IMG/VR virus record: IMGVR_UViG_3300006310_000076
Span: 1-31,407 of that record
Origin: a virus
Strand: one strand, 5' to 3'
DNA: 31,407 bases
How positions within the stretch are numbered: position 1 is the stretch's first letter; each line of letters opens with the position of its first letter. Made by a program: the position numbers and the translations under genes. Of the stretch, positions 5,705-11,663 are shown piece by piece. The notes beneath the pieces are model-generated. The model did not search any database and had not been told where the DNA came from. It was given only the letters and a program-made list of their open reading frames with translations.

Positions 5705-5991
5705 GTGACCCTTATTTAGAAAAGATAGCACAAGAAAAACATCTCCATGAGTGTGAGAAAGCTCTTGCTGATGCTAAAAAAGAAATCTTTGATTTGAAGC
5801 AAGAGATAATTCATCTTAAAGCAGAGGTTAAGTATGAAAGAGAGTTAAGAATACATGGTGCTGACTATCATAAACCTAAAGACTATCATAGTAGATTAAG
5901 ACAGATGATAGAGATAGTTAAAAAAGATACTAAACTAACTGACATCCATGATATAGTAGATGAAGCACAAAGGAGATTAGTACGTGAGTGA
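5701..5991 (+). CDS. Coiled-coil protein, 96 aa
   Basis: The start overlaps the previous stop (ATGA). Residues 10-50 form a clear charged coiled coil (ECEKALADAKKEIFDLKQEI). The C-terminal helix carries RQMIEIVKKDTK. No catalytic motif is seen. It overlaps the next coiled-coil gene by 8 bases; the adjacent pair could form a hetero-oligomer. Confidence 0.65.
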   Translation: MSDPYLEKIAQEKHLHECEKALADAKKEIFDLKQEIIHLKAEVKYERELRIHGADYHKPKDYHSRLRQMIEIVKKDTKLTDIHDIVDEAQRRLVRE

Positions 5992-6235
5992 TAAATATTA
6001 TTGGATGTGGCGAGAAGAAAAAAAGAAACGACAAGAGGCAGAAGGAGAGAATACAATTATAAAAGGGATAGGTAATAATTCTCCTGAGATGAAACTGATG
6101 CAGAAAGAAGTTGAAGCTTTGAAGACACAACTCTATGCTGATAATGAAAAAGCTCAAAGACGTATTAAGGAATTAGAACAAGATAATAAAATAAAAGATG
6201 AGGAAATTGGGAGGTTGTATAATAAAGTAAGATGA
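5984..6235 (+). CDS. Coiled-coil protein with GTG start, 83 aa
   Basis: The start is GTG at 5984, supported by an AAGGAGA ribosome site about 9 bases upstream. An aromatic N-terminus (MSDKYYWMWREEKKK) precedes a long coiled coil (EVEALKTQLYADNEKAQRR). It overlaps the membrane-peptide gene downstream. Function unknown. Confidence 0.65.
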   Translation: MSDKYYWMWREEKKKRQEAEGENTIIKGIGNNSPEMKLMQKEVEALKTQLYADNEKAQRRIKELEQDNKIKDEEIGRLYNKVR

Positions 6236-6312
6236 AAGAAAAATTATTATTAATATTATTTTATATAGTATTTTTTATTTGTGTGTTTGTTATACTATCA
6301 ATAATTAAATAA
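6232..6312 (+). CDS. Single-span membrane peptide, 26 aa
   Basis: The ATG overlaps the previous stop (ATGA). After MKEK the rest is one hydrophobic segment (LLLILFYIVFFICVFVILSI), ending in Lys. It is one of a set of tiny membrane peptides in this phage. Function unknown. Confidence 0.5.
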   Translation: MKEKLLLILFYIVFFICVFVILSIIK

Positions 6313-6317
6313 ATAAT

Positions 6318-6533
6318 ATGCTAACAAAAAAACAATTAAAGTTATTTAAATATTTACAGAATTACTTTAAAGAGAATGAAGTAATGCCAGTCTTTGAAGA
6401 GATGATGCAACATATGAATGTCAAATCAAAGAGTGGTATATTTAATATGCTCGGTTATATAGAATGGAAAGGATATATTAAAAGGTATCCTGCCCATGCT
6501 AGAGCAATACAAATAATAAAGGAGGTAGCTTAA
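6318..6533 (+). CDS. LexA-type winged-helix DNA-binding protein without peptidase domain
   Basis: The 71 residues match the LexA N-terminal DNA-binding domain along its length. They show LTKKQLKLFKYLQNYFKENE, then M-P-V-F-E-E-M, the recognition-helix region (MNVKSKSGIFNMLGYIEWKG) and the wing with a basic end (YIKRYPAHARAIQII). The C-terminal Ser/Lys self-cleavage domain of LexA is absent, so it cannot self-inactivate. It could be a constitutive phage repressor, or act by occupying host LexA-type sites. No Shine-Dalgarno precedes the ATG; it starts five bases after the upstream stop, so coupling is likely. Confidence 0.75.
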   Translation: MLTKKQLKLFKYLQNYFKENEVMPVFEEMMQHMNVKSKSGIFNMLGYIEWKGYIKRYPAHARAIQIIKEVA

Positions 6534-6910
6534 TGAAAACAAATGAAGAAGGTCATGTATGGTTGGAAAAATCCCAAGCATATATTTGTCCTAGTTATTT
6601 GAATAAGACTTGTACAGATTTTTCAGATACAGATTCTGAATGGTTGTATAATCTTTATCAAAAACATTTTCCTAATGCAAAGGTTAATGGAATTAAATCT
6701 CAAATTAAAGATGAGATATTTAATTTAATAGCAAAAGATAATTACAAAAAGAAAAACTTAATCAAAGCATTAAGGAATAAATTTCCTGATATAAAATCAG
6801 GAGTAATATGTAGGATACTTAAGAAATATCTATCCCTAAGAGTACTTGAGATAGACCGAACCTACAAAACTAAGCCCTTTGTTATCAAAGGAAAGTACTG
6901 TATTAATTAA
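6533..6910 (+). CDS. Hypothetical protein, 125 aa
   Basis: AAAGGAGG precedes the ATG, which overlaps the LexA-like gene by one base. The protein is basic, with KDNYKKKNLIKALRNKFPDI in the middle, resembling a helical DNA-binding segment. I cannot place its family. Being co-translated with a winged-helix protein, it may belong to the same regulatory unit (inference). Confidence 0.65.
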   Translation: MKTNEEGHVWLEKSQAYICPSYLNKTCTDFSDTDSEWLYNLYQKHFPNAKVNGIKSQIKDEIFNLIAKDNYKKKNLIKALRNKFPDIKSGVICRILKKYLSLRVLEIDRTYKTKPFVIKGKYCIN

Positions 6911-6919
6911 ACACAACTT

Positions 6920-7075
6920 ATGGTTGAAAGGAGTGCTAAGTTATTGATATTGTTGAGGAATTTTTATTTATTTCAGGTGTACCTATACCAGTTATTGAGG
7001 AGTATAATAGGAAGAGTTGCCCATAAATATATGGGTATAATTTCTAATTATATTAAACAACATTTTGTTGGATAG
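6920..7075 (+). CDS. Possible basic hydrophobic protein, 51 aa
   Basis: The open frame fills an otherwise empty stretch between 6911 and 7079. It has no ribosome site before its ATG and an odd composition (Leu, Tyr, Ile, Arg), so coding status is doubtful. A 7-bp hairpin at 7019-7036 (CCCATA/TATGGG core) lies inside it and could be an RNA element instead. No family. Confidence 0.3.
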   Translation: MVERSAKLLILLRNFYLFQVYLYQLLRSIIGRVAHKYMGIISNYIKQHFVG

Positions 7076-7079
7076 GACT

Positions 7080-7343
7080 ATGGCAAATAAATTCTTTATG
7101 AAAAAATCTTGGGTGAATGTAGATATGTGTATCGAAGACTATTACAATTCAGGAACATTACTACACCAAGCTAAAGAAAATTTAAATTGGAGTCCTTATT
7201 CTAATATCGTTGGCAAAGAAGTAAAGGTTCACAGGAATACTGTTGAGGAAATTGATGAAGAAACATACAAAAATAAAATCAAGAAATCCAATGGCGAGAA
7301 TCCTGAGACAAAGAGAGTTTCACTCAAGGATTGTAAAGAATAA
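7080..7343 (+). CDS. Hypothetical protein, 87 aa
   Basis: The ATG at 7080 (MANKFFMKK) follows GGATAGGA. I prefer it to an in-frame TTG at 7065. Mixed composition, with VNVDMCIEDYYNSGTLLHQA at the N-terminus and a charged C-terminal half. Its 3' end is overlapped for 53 bases by the next small frame. Function unknown. Confidence 0.6.
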   Translation: MANKFFMKKSWVNVDMCIEDYYNSGTLLHQAKENLNWSPYSNIVGKEVKVHRNTVEEIDEETYKNKIKKSNGENPETKRVSLKDCKE

Positions 7344-7401
7344 AAAACCTAAACTAATTGCTAAATACTTGGACAACGAAATGAAGTATGATACAAAATA
7401 G
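7291..7401 (+). CDS. Short basic protein, 36 aa
   Basis: Reads MARILRQREFHSRIVKNKKP at the start. This short LRQRxFHSR pattern looks like a recurring tiny basic protein of marine phages, though I say this from memory only. It has no clear ribosome site and lies mostly inside the preceding gene, so it could be spurious. It bridges the gap to the gene at 7388. Confidence 0.4.
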   Translation: MARILRQREFHSRIVKNKKPKLIAKYLDNEMKYDTK

Positions 7402-7735
7402 AAATGCACCAGCCCTCTTCGGAGGAAAAGGTGAAGGCAGAACCATAACACCTCATATACTTGTATGGAGAAGTGTTATAGTCCGAGCCATTATGGATGC
7501 CCTTGATATAGATATTCATGCATGGGGTAAACATAGAACGAAGATAGTCCAAGATGCACAGTCTTGGTTTAATACAAACGATACGCAATTCTGCGAAGTT
7601 TGTGACCACTCTGACTTTGAACCATCCTTTATAGTCAAAACTTTTAATCAATTAAAAAAAGCTAATACAAAAAAACTTTTTGAACATAAGAATTTAAATA
7701 AGTTTCTCACAAATTATTTGTGTAGTTTTCATTAA
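7388..7735 (+). CDS. Conserved phage protein with RAIMDALDIDIHAW block, 115 aa
   Basis: The protein contains a helical block (VRAIMDALDIDIHAWGKHR), then AQSWFNTNDTQFCEVCDHSD and an FIVKTFNQLKK helix. The A-x-x-W-F...F-x-E-V-C-D pattern is common in small phage and plasmid proteins of unknown role; a DNA-binding function is plausible. The spacing to the next gene is three bases. Confidence 0.6.
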   Translation: MIQNRNAPALFGGKGEGRTITPHILVWRSVIVRAIMDALDIDIHAWGKHRTKIVQDAQSWFNTNDTQFCEVCDHSDFEPSFIVKTFNQLKKANTKKLFEHKNLNKFLTNYLCSFH

Positions 7736-7738
7736 TTT

Positions 7739-8122
7739 ATGGGTGATATAAATACAAAATTTGATATTGATTTAAAGTATGGTCAGATACGAGAGAAAAG
7801 AGTAGCCGACTTATTAAAGGGAGGTAAGGTAGAAGTTAAGACTGAACGTAGTTGGTGGAGAAAGACAGGTAATATTGCTGTTGAGTATGAGTTTAGAGGT
7901 AAGCCAAGTGGTATAGATAAGACTGAAGCTAAATGGTGGTTTCAAATCTTAGAACTTAATGGTAAAGAATATTGTATGTTAGTCTTTAGAGTATCAAGAT
8001 TAAAAAAAATAGTAAACAAATATAAGAAGACACATACAAAACAGATAGGAGATTACAGAGCATCTAAATGTGTAGTCATACCTATTAAAGAATTATTTAC
8101 AGAGAAGTGTTATGAATTATAA
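7739..8122 (+). CDS. PD-(D/E)XK-type endonuclease, 127 aa
   Basis: The N-terminal half carries a restriction-endonuclease-like signature: an acidic Asp in FDIDLKYGQIREKRVADLL, then GGKVEVKTE (the ExK element), then WWRKTGNIAVEYEFRGKPSG. A C-terminal alpha/beta segment follows. In T7-like phages an endonuclease (gp3) lies just before the primase-helicase. This gene holds a comparable place upstream of SSB and primase-helicase, so it may resolve branched DNA or degrade host DNA. That equivalence is inferred from position and fold, not shown. Confidence 0.65.
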   Translation: MGDINTKFDIDLKYGQIREKRVADLLKGGKVEVKTERSWWRKTGNIAVEYEFRGKPSGIDKTEAKWWFQILELNGKEYCMLVFRVSRLKKIVNKYKKTHTKQIGDYRASKCVVIPIKELFTEKCYEL

Positions 8123-8132
8123 AGGAGAGACA

Positions 8133-8219
8133 ATGAATAAAATATATACAGGTGCAGGAGTAGTTAGTATTTCAGTAGTCATTAGTGTGTTAGTTTATAT
8201 TATAATTGTTGGAATATAA
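8133..8219 (+). CDS. Single-span membrane peptide, 28 aa
   Basis: AAAGGAGAGACA precedes the ATG. After MNKIYTGAG the sequence is one transmembrane helix (VVSISVVISVLVYIIIVG). The ribosome site is strong and makes expression likely. Function unknown; a minimal holin-like or membrane-regulatory peptide is possible but unsupported. Confidence 0.55.
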   Translation: MNKIYTGAGVVSISVVISVLVYIIIVGI

Positions 8220-8221
8220 TT

Positions 8222-8419
8222 ATGGGTATGATGGATGGAGGAACTAACTTCAAAGATATTTGTAGAACCTGCGATAGACAGGAAAATGGTGGCACTATGC
8301 GAAGGTATATCCACGATAGAAATTGTAAGATATGTCAAGATTGTTTTGAAAAATTAGATAAAGATAAACAACAAGAACACGTATGGGTGGGTCAATTACA
8401 TAGGAATAGATTATTATGA
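8222..8419 (+). CDS. Zinc-ribbon-like protein, 65 aa
   Basis: Two Cys-x2-Cys knuckles (ICRTC and KICQDC) are separated by about 20 residues, a typical four-cysteine zinc site. The rest is basic and hydrophilic. It may bind nucleic acid or protein. The stop overlaps the lipoprotein start (ATGA). Confidence 0.65.
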   Translation: MGMMDGGTNFKDICRTCDRQENGGTMRRYIHDRNCKICQDCFEKLDKDKQQEHVWVGQLHRNRLL

Positions 8420-8955
8420 TTAAAAAATGTTTAGGATTAATAGTTGGTTTATTATTATTAACTGGATGTAGTGAGTTTGCATTGTTATCTAGTGGTTCAA
8501 GTCTAGCAATAAGTAATAATGCTTATGCTAAAGCTTATAGTGGCATAGACTTTACAACTACATTAACGACAAAGAAAGATATTAAAACTCATGCATATGA
8601 GTATCTAGTAAAAGCTAAAGAATTAAAATCTTTAGTGACTAATAAAATTCTACATGACTTTGATGAACCAATGCCTGAAGTTGTGACCATATCTTCAGTA
8701 GAACAATGGGCAACATATGAACCTGATGTAAGTATTATATTAGCCAGTACTAAAAAGGAAAGACTTGTGTTAGTAGCAGATGTGTTTCAGATTTGTTATC
8801 TATCATTTTTCTTAGCAGTATCTATGGTTATACTGGTATTTGTTTTGGTATATTTATTTATATATATACTACAAAAACCAATTGAAGTAAAGAAAAGAAA
8901 AATTACAAGAGAAAGAATAAAAAATAAAAAAAAGAAAAGAAGAAAAATTAATTAG
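8416..8955 (+). CDS. Predicted lipoprotein with C-terminal membrane anchor, 179 aa
   Basis: The N-terminus is a classic lipoprotein signal: MIKKCLGLIVGLLLLTGC, with lipobox LTGC and lipidated Cys18. A Ser/Ala-rich segment (SSGSSLAISNNAYAKAYSG) and a soluble domain with KKDIKTHAYEYL follow. A second hydrophobic span (about 127-152) is followed by a very basic tail (KKRKITRERIKNKKKKRRK). The predicted topology is a lipidated N-terminus in the periplasm and a cytoplasmic polybasic tail. A lipoprotein in the early half could alter the envelope or exclude other phages; the actual role is unknown. Confidence 0.7.
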   Translation: MIKKCLGLIVGLLLLTGCSEFALLSSGSSLAISNNAYAKAYSGIDFTTTLTTKKDIKTHAYEYLVKAKELKSLVTNKILHDFDEPMPEVVTISSVEQWATYEPDVSIILASTKKERLVLVADVFQICYLSFFLAVSMVILVFVLVYLFIYILQKPIEVKKRKITRERIKNKKKKRRKIN

Positions 8956-8966
8956 TAGGAGTTATC

Positions 8967-9122
8967 ATGGGCGATATTAATAGATGTTTAAATTGTAACT
9001 GTAGGTGTCATTGTTCTTTACAAGAGCATTCAGATATGCTTGGAGTATGTCCTTGTACTGCTTGTATGTGCAAGAAAGATGTAGTTGTAGATAGTAATAA
9101 TGAATGCGAGAGTTGTCAATAA
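8967..9122 (+). CDS. Cysteine-rich metallothionein-like protein, 51 aa
   Basis: Eleven of 51 residues are cysteine, at 7, 10, 12, 14, 16, 28, 30, 33, 35, 47 and 50. They form three clusters: CxxCxCxCxC, then CPCTACMC, then CESC. The central C-x-C-x2-C-x-C is the arrangement seen in bacterial (SmtA-type) metallothioneins. TAGGAG lies a few bases before the ATG. Binding of several zinc or copper ions is the obvious prediction; a compact multi-zinc ribbon or a redox role are alternatives. It lies between the lipoprotein and a coiled-coil gene. Confidence 0.65.
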   Translation: MGDINRCLNCNCRCHCSLQEHSDMLGVCPCTACMCKKDVVVDSNNECESCQ

Positions 9123-9125
9123 TAT

Positions 9126-9407
9126 ATGAGTGATAGAGAATTAGTTACTGCATTAAAACATCAGATTGCAGATTTAACTCAAGAAAAAGATGATGCTATT
9201 AAATTAGTTTCTCAAAAAGATTCTAAGATTAAACAAATCTTAATTAAATTAGAACAATCTAATTTAGATGTACACTCTATGGGTAAAAAAATTCATGCAC
9301 TAGAGGAAAAAGCTAGTAAAAAAGCCACTTTTAAGAGGATAATTAATGAAAAAATAGATGAGGTATTAGAAAAAAAAGATGACCTTAGTGTTGACACAGA
9401 GGATTAA
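9126..9407 (+). CDS. Coiled-coil protein, 93 aa
   Basis: Almost entirely a charged helix with heptad spacing (ELVTALKHQIADLTQEKDDA), ending in an acidic tail (DDLSVDTED). No ribosome site precedes the ATG, which is three bases after the previous stop. Its last codons (GTT GAC ACA) form the -35 box of the SSB promoter. Function unknown. Confidence 0.6.
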   Translation: MSDRELVTALKHQIADLTQEKDDAIKLVSQKDSKIKQILIKLEQSNLDVHSMGKKIHALEEKASKKATFKRIINEKIDEVLEKKDDLSVDTED

Positions 9408-9419
9408 AACTGATACAAG
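9391..9419 (+). promoter_or_regulatory. Promoter for the SSB gene (TTGACA, extended -10)
   Basis: TTGACA at 9391-9396, a 17-bp spacer ending in TGA (9411-9413), then TACAAG at 9414-9419: a perfect -35 and an extended TGn -10. Two other sites (9893, 13117) share this exact geometry. Transcription would start near 9426, giving a leader of about 37 bases to the SSB gene, which has AAAAGG as its ribosome site. Confidence 0.65.
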
Positions 9420-9462
9420 ATGGTATGCAATATAAAAATATAAATAGAAAAGGAAAAAACAT

Positions 9463-9915
9463 ATGGCAATAATTGAAGGCACAGCATACTGGGCTTCTCT
9501 AATAAGACCAAACGAAAAGTTTGAACCTATGTGGAGAATTGATTTAGCAGTTGATGATAAGATTGCGACTGATTTTAAAACAAATGGTTTTAATGTTGGT
9601 GAAACAAAAGCTGATGATAAGGTAGTAAAAAATATTATCAGATTTAAACGTAAGGTTTCTAAAGCAAATGGAGATAAGAATCAACAACCACAATTAGTGG
9701 ATGCTGAAAAGAAACCTATTGATAAAATAGTCGGTAATGGCAGTAAAGTAAAAGTAATGTATAAATCTTATGACTGGAATTTTAAAGGTAAGAAGGGCAA
9801 AGGTTTAGATTTACAAGCTGTACAGGTACTGGATTTAGTGGAATTTACTCCCAATGAAGATTTTAATATAGAAAAAAAATCTTCTAATGGTGTTGACATC
9901 AAAGAAGATTTTTGA
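9463..9915 (+). CDS. T7 gp2.5-like single-stranded DNA-binding protein
   Basis: A 150-aa OB-fold-type SSB that would coat ssDNA at the phage fork. Visible features are the strand-rich start (IIEGTAYWASLIRPNEKF, then MWRIDLAV), a basic middle (IIRFKRKVSKANGD), GNGSKVKVMYKSYDW and an acidic tail ending KEDF. In T7 the gp2.5 acidic tail with its terminal aromatic residue contacts polymerase and helicase-primase; the same kind of ending is seen here and in the primase-helicase (VDDF). It is flanked by its own promoter (9391) and an intrinsic terminator (9961), so it can be made from a monocistronic message, as fits a protein needed in many copies. Confidence 0.85.
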   Translation: MAIIEGTAYWASLIRPNEKFEPMWRIDLAVDDKIATDFKTNGFNVGETKADDKVVKNIIRFKRKVSKANGDKNQQPQLVDAEKKPIDKIVGNGSKVKVMYKSYDWNFKGKKGKGLDLQAVQVLDLVEFTPNEDFNIEKKSSNGVDIKEDF

Positions 9916-9921
9916 TACAAC
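9893..9921 (+). promoter_or_regulatory. Promoter candidate inside the SSB 3' end
   Basis: TTGACA at 9893-9898, 14 bases, TGA at 9913-9915, then TACAAC at 9916-9921. The geometry is identical to the SSB promoter. The -35 is built from the codons GTT GAC ATC of SSB, and the TGA is its stop codon. The transcript would begin near 9928 and meet the terminator at 9961-10001 before the primase-helicase gene, suggesting a regulated leader. Confidence 0.5.
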
Positions 9922-9960
9922 ATTAACAGTCATAATGCATGACTCATTTTCTACTCCTAC

Positions 9961-10001
9961 AGGAGGGTCAGCTTGGCAACAGGTTGGCTCTCCTTTTTTT
10001 T
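9961..10001 (+). terminator. Rho-independent terminator after SSB
   Basis: A 12-bp stem (9961-9972 with 9983-9994, three G-U pairs) and a 10-nt loop run into a T tract at 9994-10001. This is the strongest plus-strand terminator in the window. A competing short stem (CTCC at 9954-9957 with GGAG at 9962-9965) would disrupt the terminator base, so attenuation is conceivable. Confidence 0.85.
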
Positions 10002-10028
10002 AGGGATAAATAATTTATGAGGGCGACA

Positions 10029-11663
10029 ATGGAAACAAAGAAACAAGGATTTATAAAATATCATTTACCATGTCCATTATGTGAGAGTACTGATGCAGTC
10101 TCTCTTAATGGTGATGGTTCTGCTTATTGTTTTTCATGTCAACAATATATAAAGGAATACGATATGGAAACAACACAAACAAATGGTAATGGCACACACG
10201 AATACGAAGTAAAAGATTTTGTAAAGTCTTCTGACTTTGCAGAAATTGTAGATAGAAACTTAACTGAACCTACTTGTAGAAAGTATGGGGTGAGTGTTAA
10301 GATGGATAGTATGGGTAATATAACTAATCATTATTATCCTTATCATGATAAGCAAGGTGCAAAGATTGCAACCAAGACAAGATTTACAAAGCTAAAAGAA
10401 TTTACTATACAAGGTAATACAAAAAACTCAGGATTATTTGGAGAACATTTATTCTCTAAAAATAAATTTGTTATAATTACTGAGGGTGAGATAGATTGTT
10501 TATCAGCTTTTCAAATGTTTAAGACTGATAGATATGAGACACCAGTTGTTAGTATTAAGAATGGTATAACTTCTGCAGTTAAAGATATTAAAGGAAGTTT
10601 AGAATGGCTAGAACAATTTGAAAATGTTGTAGTTAATTTTGACAATGACGAGCATGGTCGTGAAGGTGCATTAAAGGTAGCTGAATTATTTAGCCCTGGA
10701 AAATGTAAGATAATGTATCTTCCTAATGATTTAAAAGATGCGTCTGATTGTTTAACTAAAAATAAATTACAGCTTTATCAAAAAGCATTTTGGAATGCAA
10801 AGGTCTATGCTCCTGATGGAATTATAAATGCTAATGTTTTGTTTGATGAGATAAGTAAACCAACATTACAAAGCTTTGTTCAATATCCTTTTGAAGGATT
10901 AAATAAAATTACTTATGGATTAAGACCATCTGAATTAGTGACGTTCACTTCAGGTAGTGGGTTAGGTAAGACTCAAGTGATGAGAGAATTAATTCATCAT
11001 CTAATAAAACAAACTAAAGATAATATAGGTTTGTTAATGTTAGAAGAGACCCCTGTTATAACATCTAAAGGTATTATGAGTATCGAAGCTAATCAAAGAT
11101 TACATTTACCTGATGTTCATGTTCCTAAAGAAGAATTAAGAACTTACTTTGATGCTACTGTAGGTACTGGTAGAATATTTATGTTTGACCATTTTGGTTC
11201 TAACACTATTGATAATATAATTTCTAGAGTTAGATATTTAGCTAAAGGTTTAGACTGTAAGTATATTATTATAGACCACGTTAGTATTATAGTATCAGAC
11301 CAAAGTCATGGAGATGAACGTAGAGCATTAGATGAAATCATGACTAGACTTAGAACTCTTGTTCAAGAAACAGGTATAGCTATGATAGTAGTCTCACATT
11401 TAAGGAGACCTGATGGTAAGGGACATGAAGAGGGTGCGGCTACATCTCTGTCTCAACTAAGAGGTTCGGCTTCTATAGGGCAGCTAAGTGACATGGTTAT
11501 AGGGCTTGAGAGAGACGCACAGAATGATGACCCTGAAATACGTAGTACCACAAGGGTAAGAGTATTAAAGAATAGATTTGCTGGTTTAACTGGACCTTGT
11601 TGTGATTTAAGATATGATATGGATACTGGAAGATTATCTGAGGTAAAGGTAGATGACTTTTGA
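10029..11663 (+). CDS. T7 gp4-like primase-helicase
   Basis: A bifunctional replication protein (544 aa) that makes primers and unwinds DNA as a hexamer. Domains in order: a zinc-binding primase motif (C15, C18, C34, C37); a TOPRIM primase core (E152-G-E154 and D205-N-D207); an SF4/DnaB-like RecA helicase with Walker A (SGSGLGKT, 308-315), Walker B ending D416 (YIIIDH) and the H457 region (VVSHLRR). The tail ends VDDF, as expected for contact with the polymerase. I chose ATG 10029, five bases after GAGGG, over the in-frame ATG 10017. It overlaps the polymerase gene by 11 bases. It lies just beyond a terminator, so its transcription needs read-through or a regulated leader. Confidence 0.95.
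   Translation: METKKQGFIKYHLPCPLCESTDAVSLNGDGSAYCFSCQQYIKEYDMETTQTNGNGTHEYEVKDFVKSSDFAEIVDRNLTEPTCRKYGVSVKMDSMGNITNHYYPYHDKQGAKIATKTRFTKLKEFTIQGNTKNSGLFGEHLFSKNKFVIITEGEIDCLSAFQMFKTDRYETPVVSIKNGITSAVKDIKGSLEWLEQFENVVVNFDNDEHGREGALKVAELFSPGKCKIMYLPNDLKDASDCLTKNKLQLYQKAFWNAKVYAPDGIINANVLFDEISKPTLQSFVQYPFEGLNKITYGLRPSELVTFTSGSGLGKTQVMRELIHHLIKQTKDNIGLLMLEETPVITSKGIMSIEANQRLHLPDVHVPKEELRTYFDATVGTGRIFMFDHFGSNTIDNIISRVRYLAKGLDCKYIIIDHVSIIVSDQSHGDERRALDEIMTRLRTLVQETGIAMIVVSHLRRPDGKGHEEGAATSLSQLRGSASIGQLSDMVIGLERDAQNDDPEIRSTTRVRVLKNRFAGLTGPCCDLRYDMDTGRLSEVKVDDF

Noticed and set aside
6944-7024. Frame starting at ATT after AAAGGAG, reading a plausible 27-aa acidic peptide
   Set aside because: No ATG, GTG or TTG start in the frame; AUU starts are too rare to assume.
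7019-7036. Hairpin with CCCATA/TATGGG core as a terminator
   Set aside because: Only about 7 bp including a wobble pair, and no T run follows.
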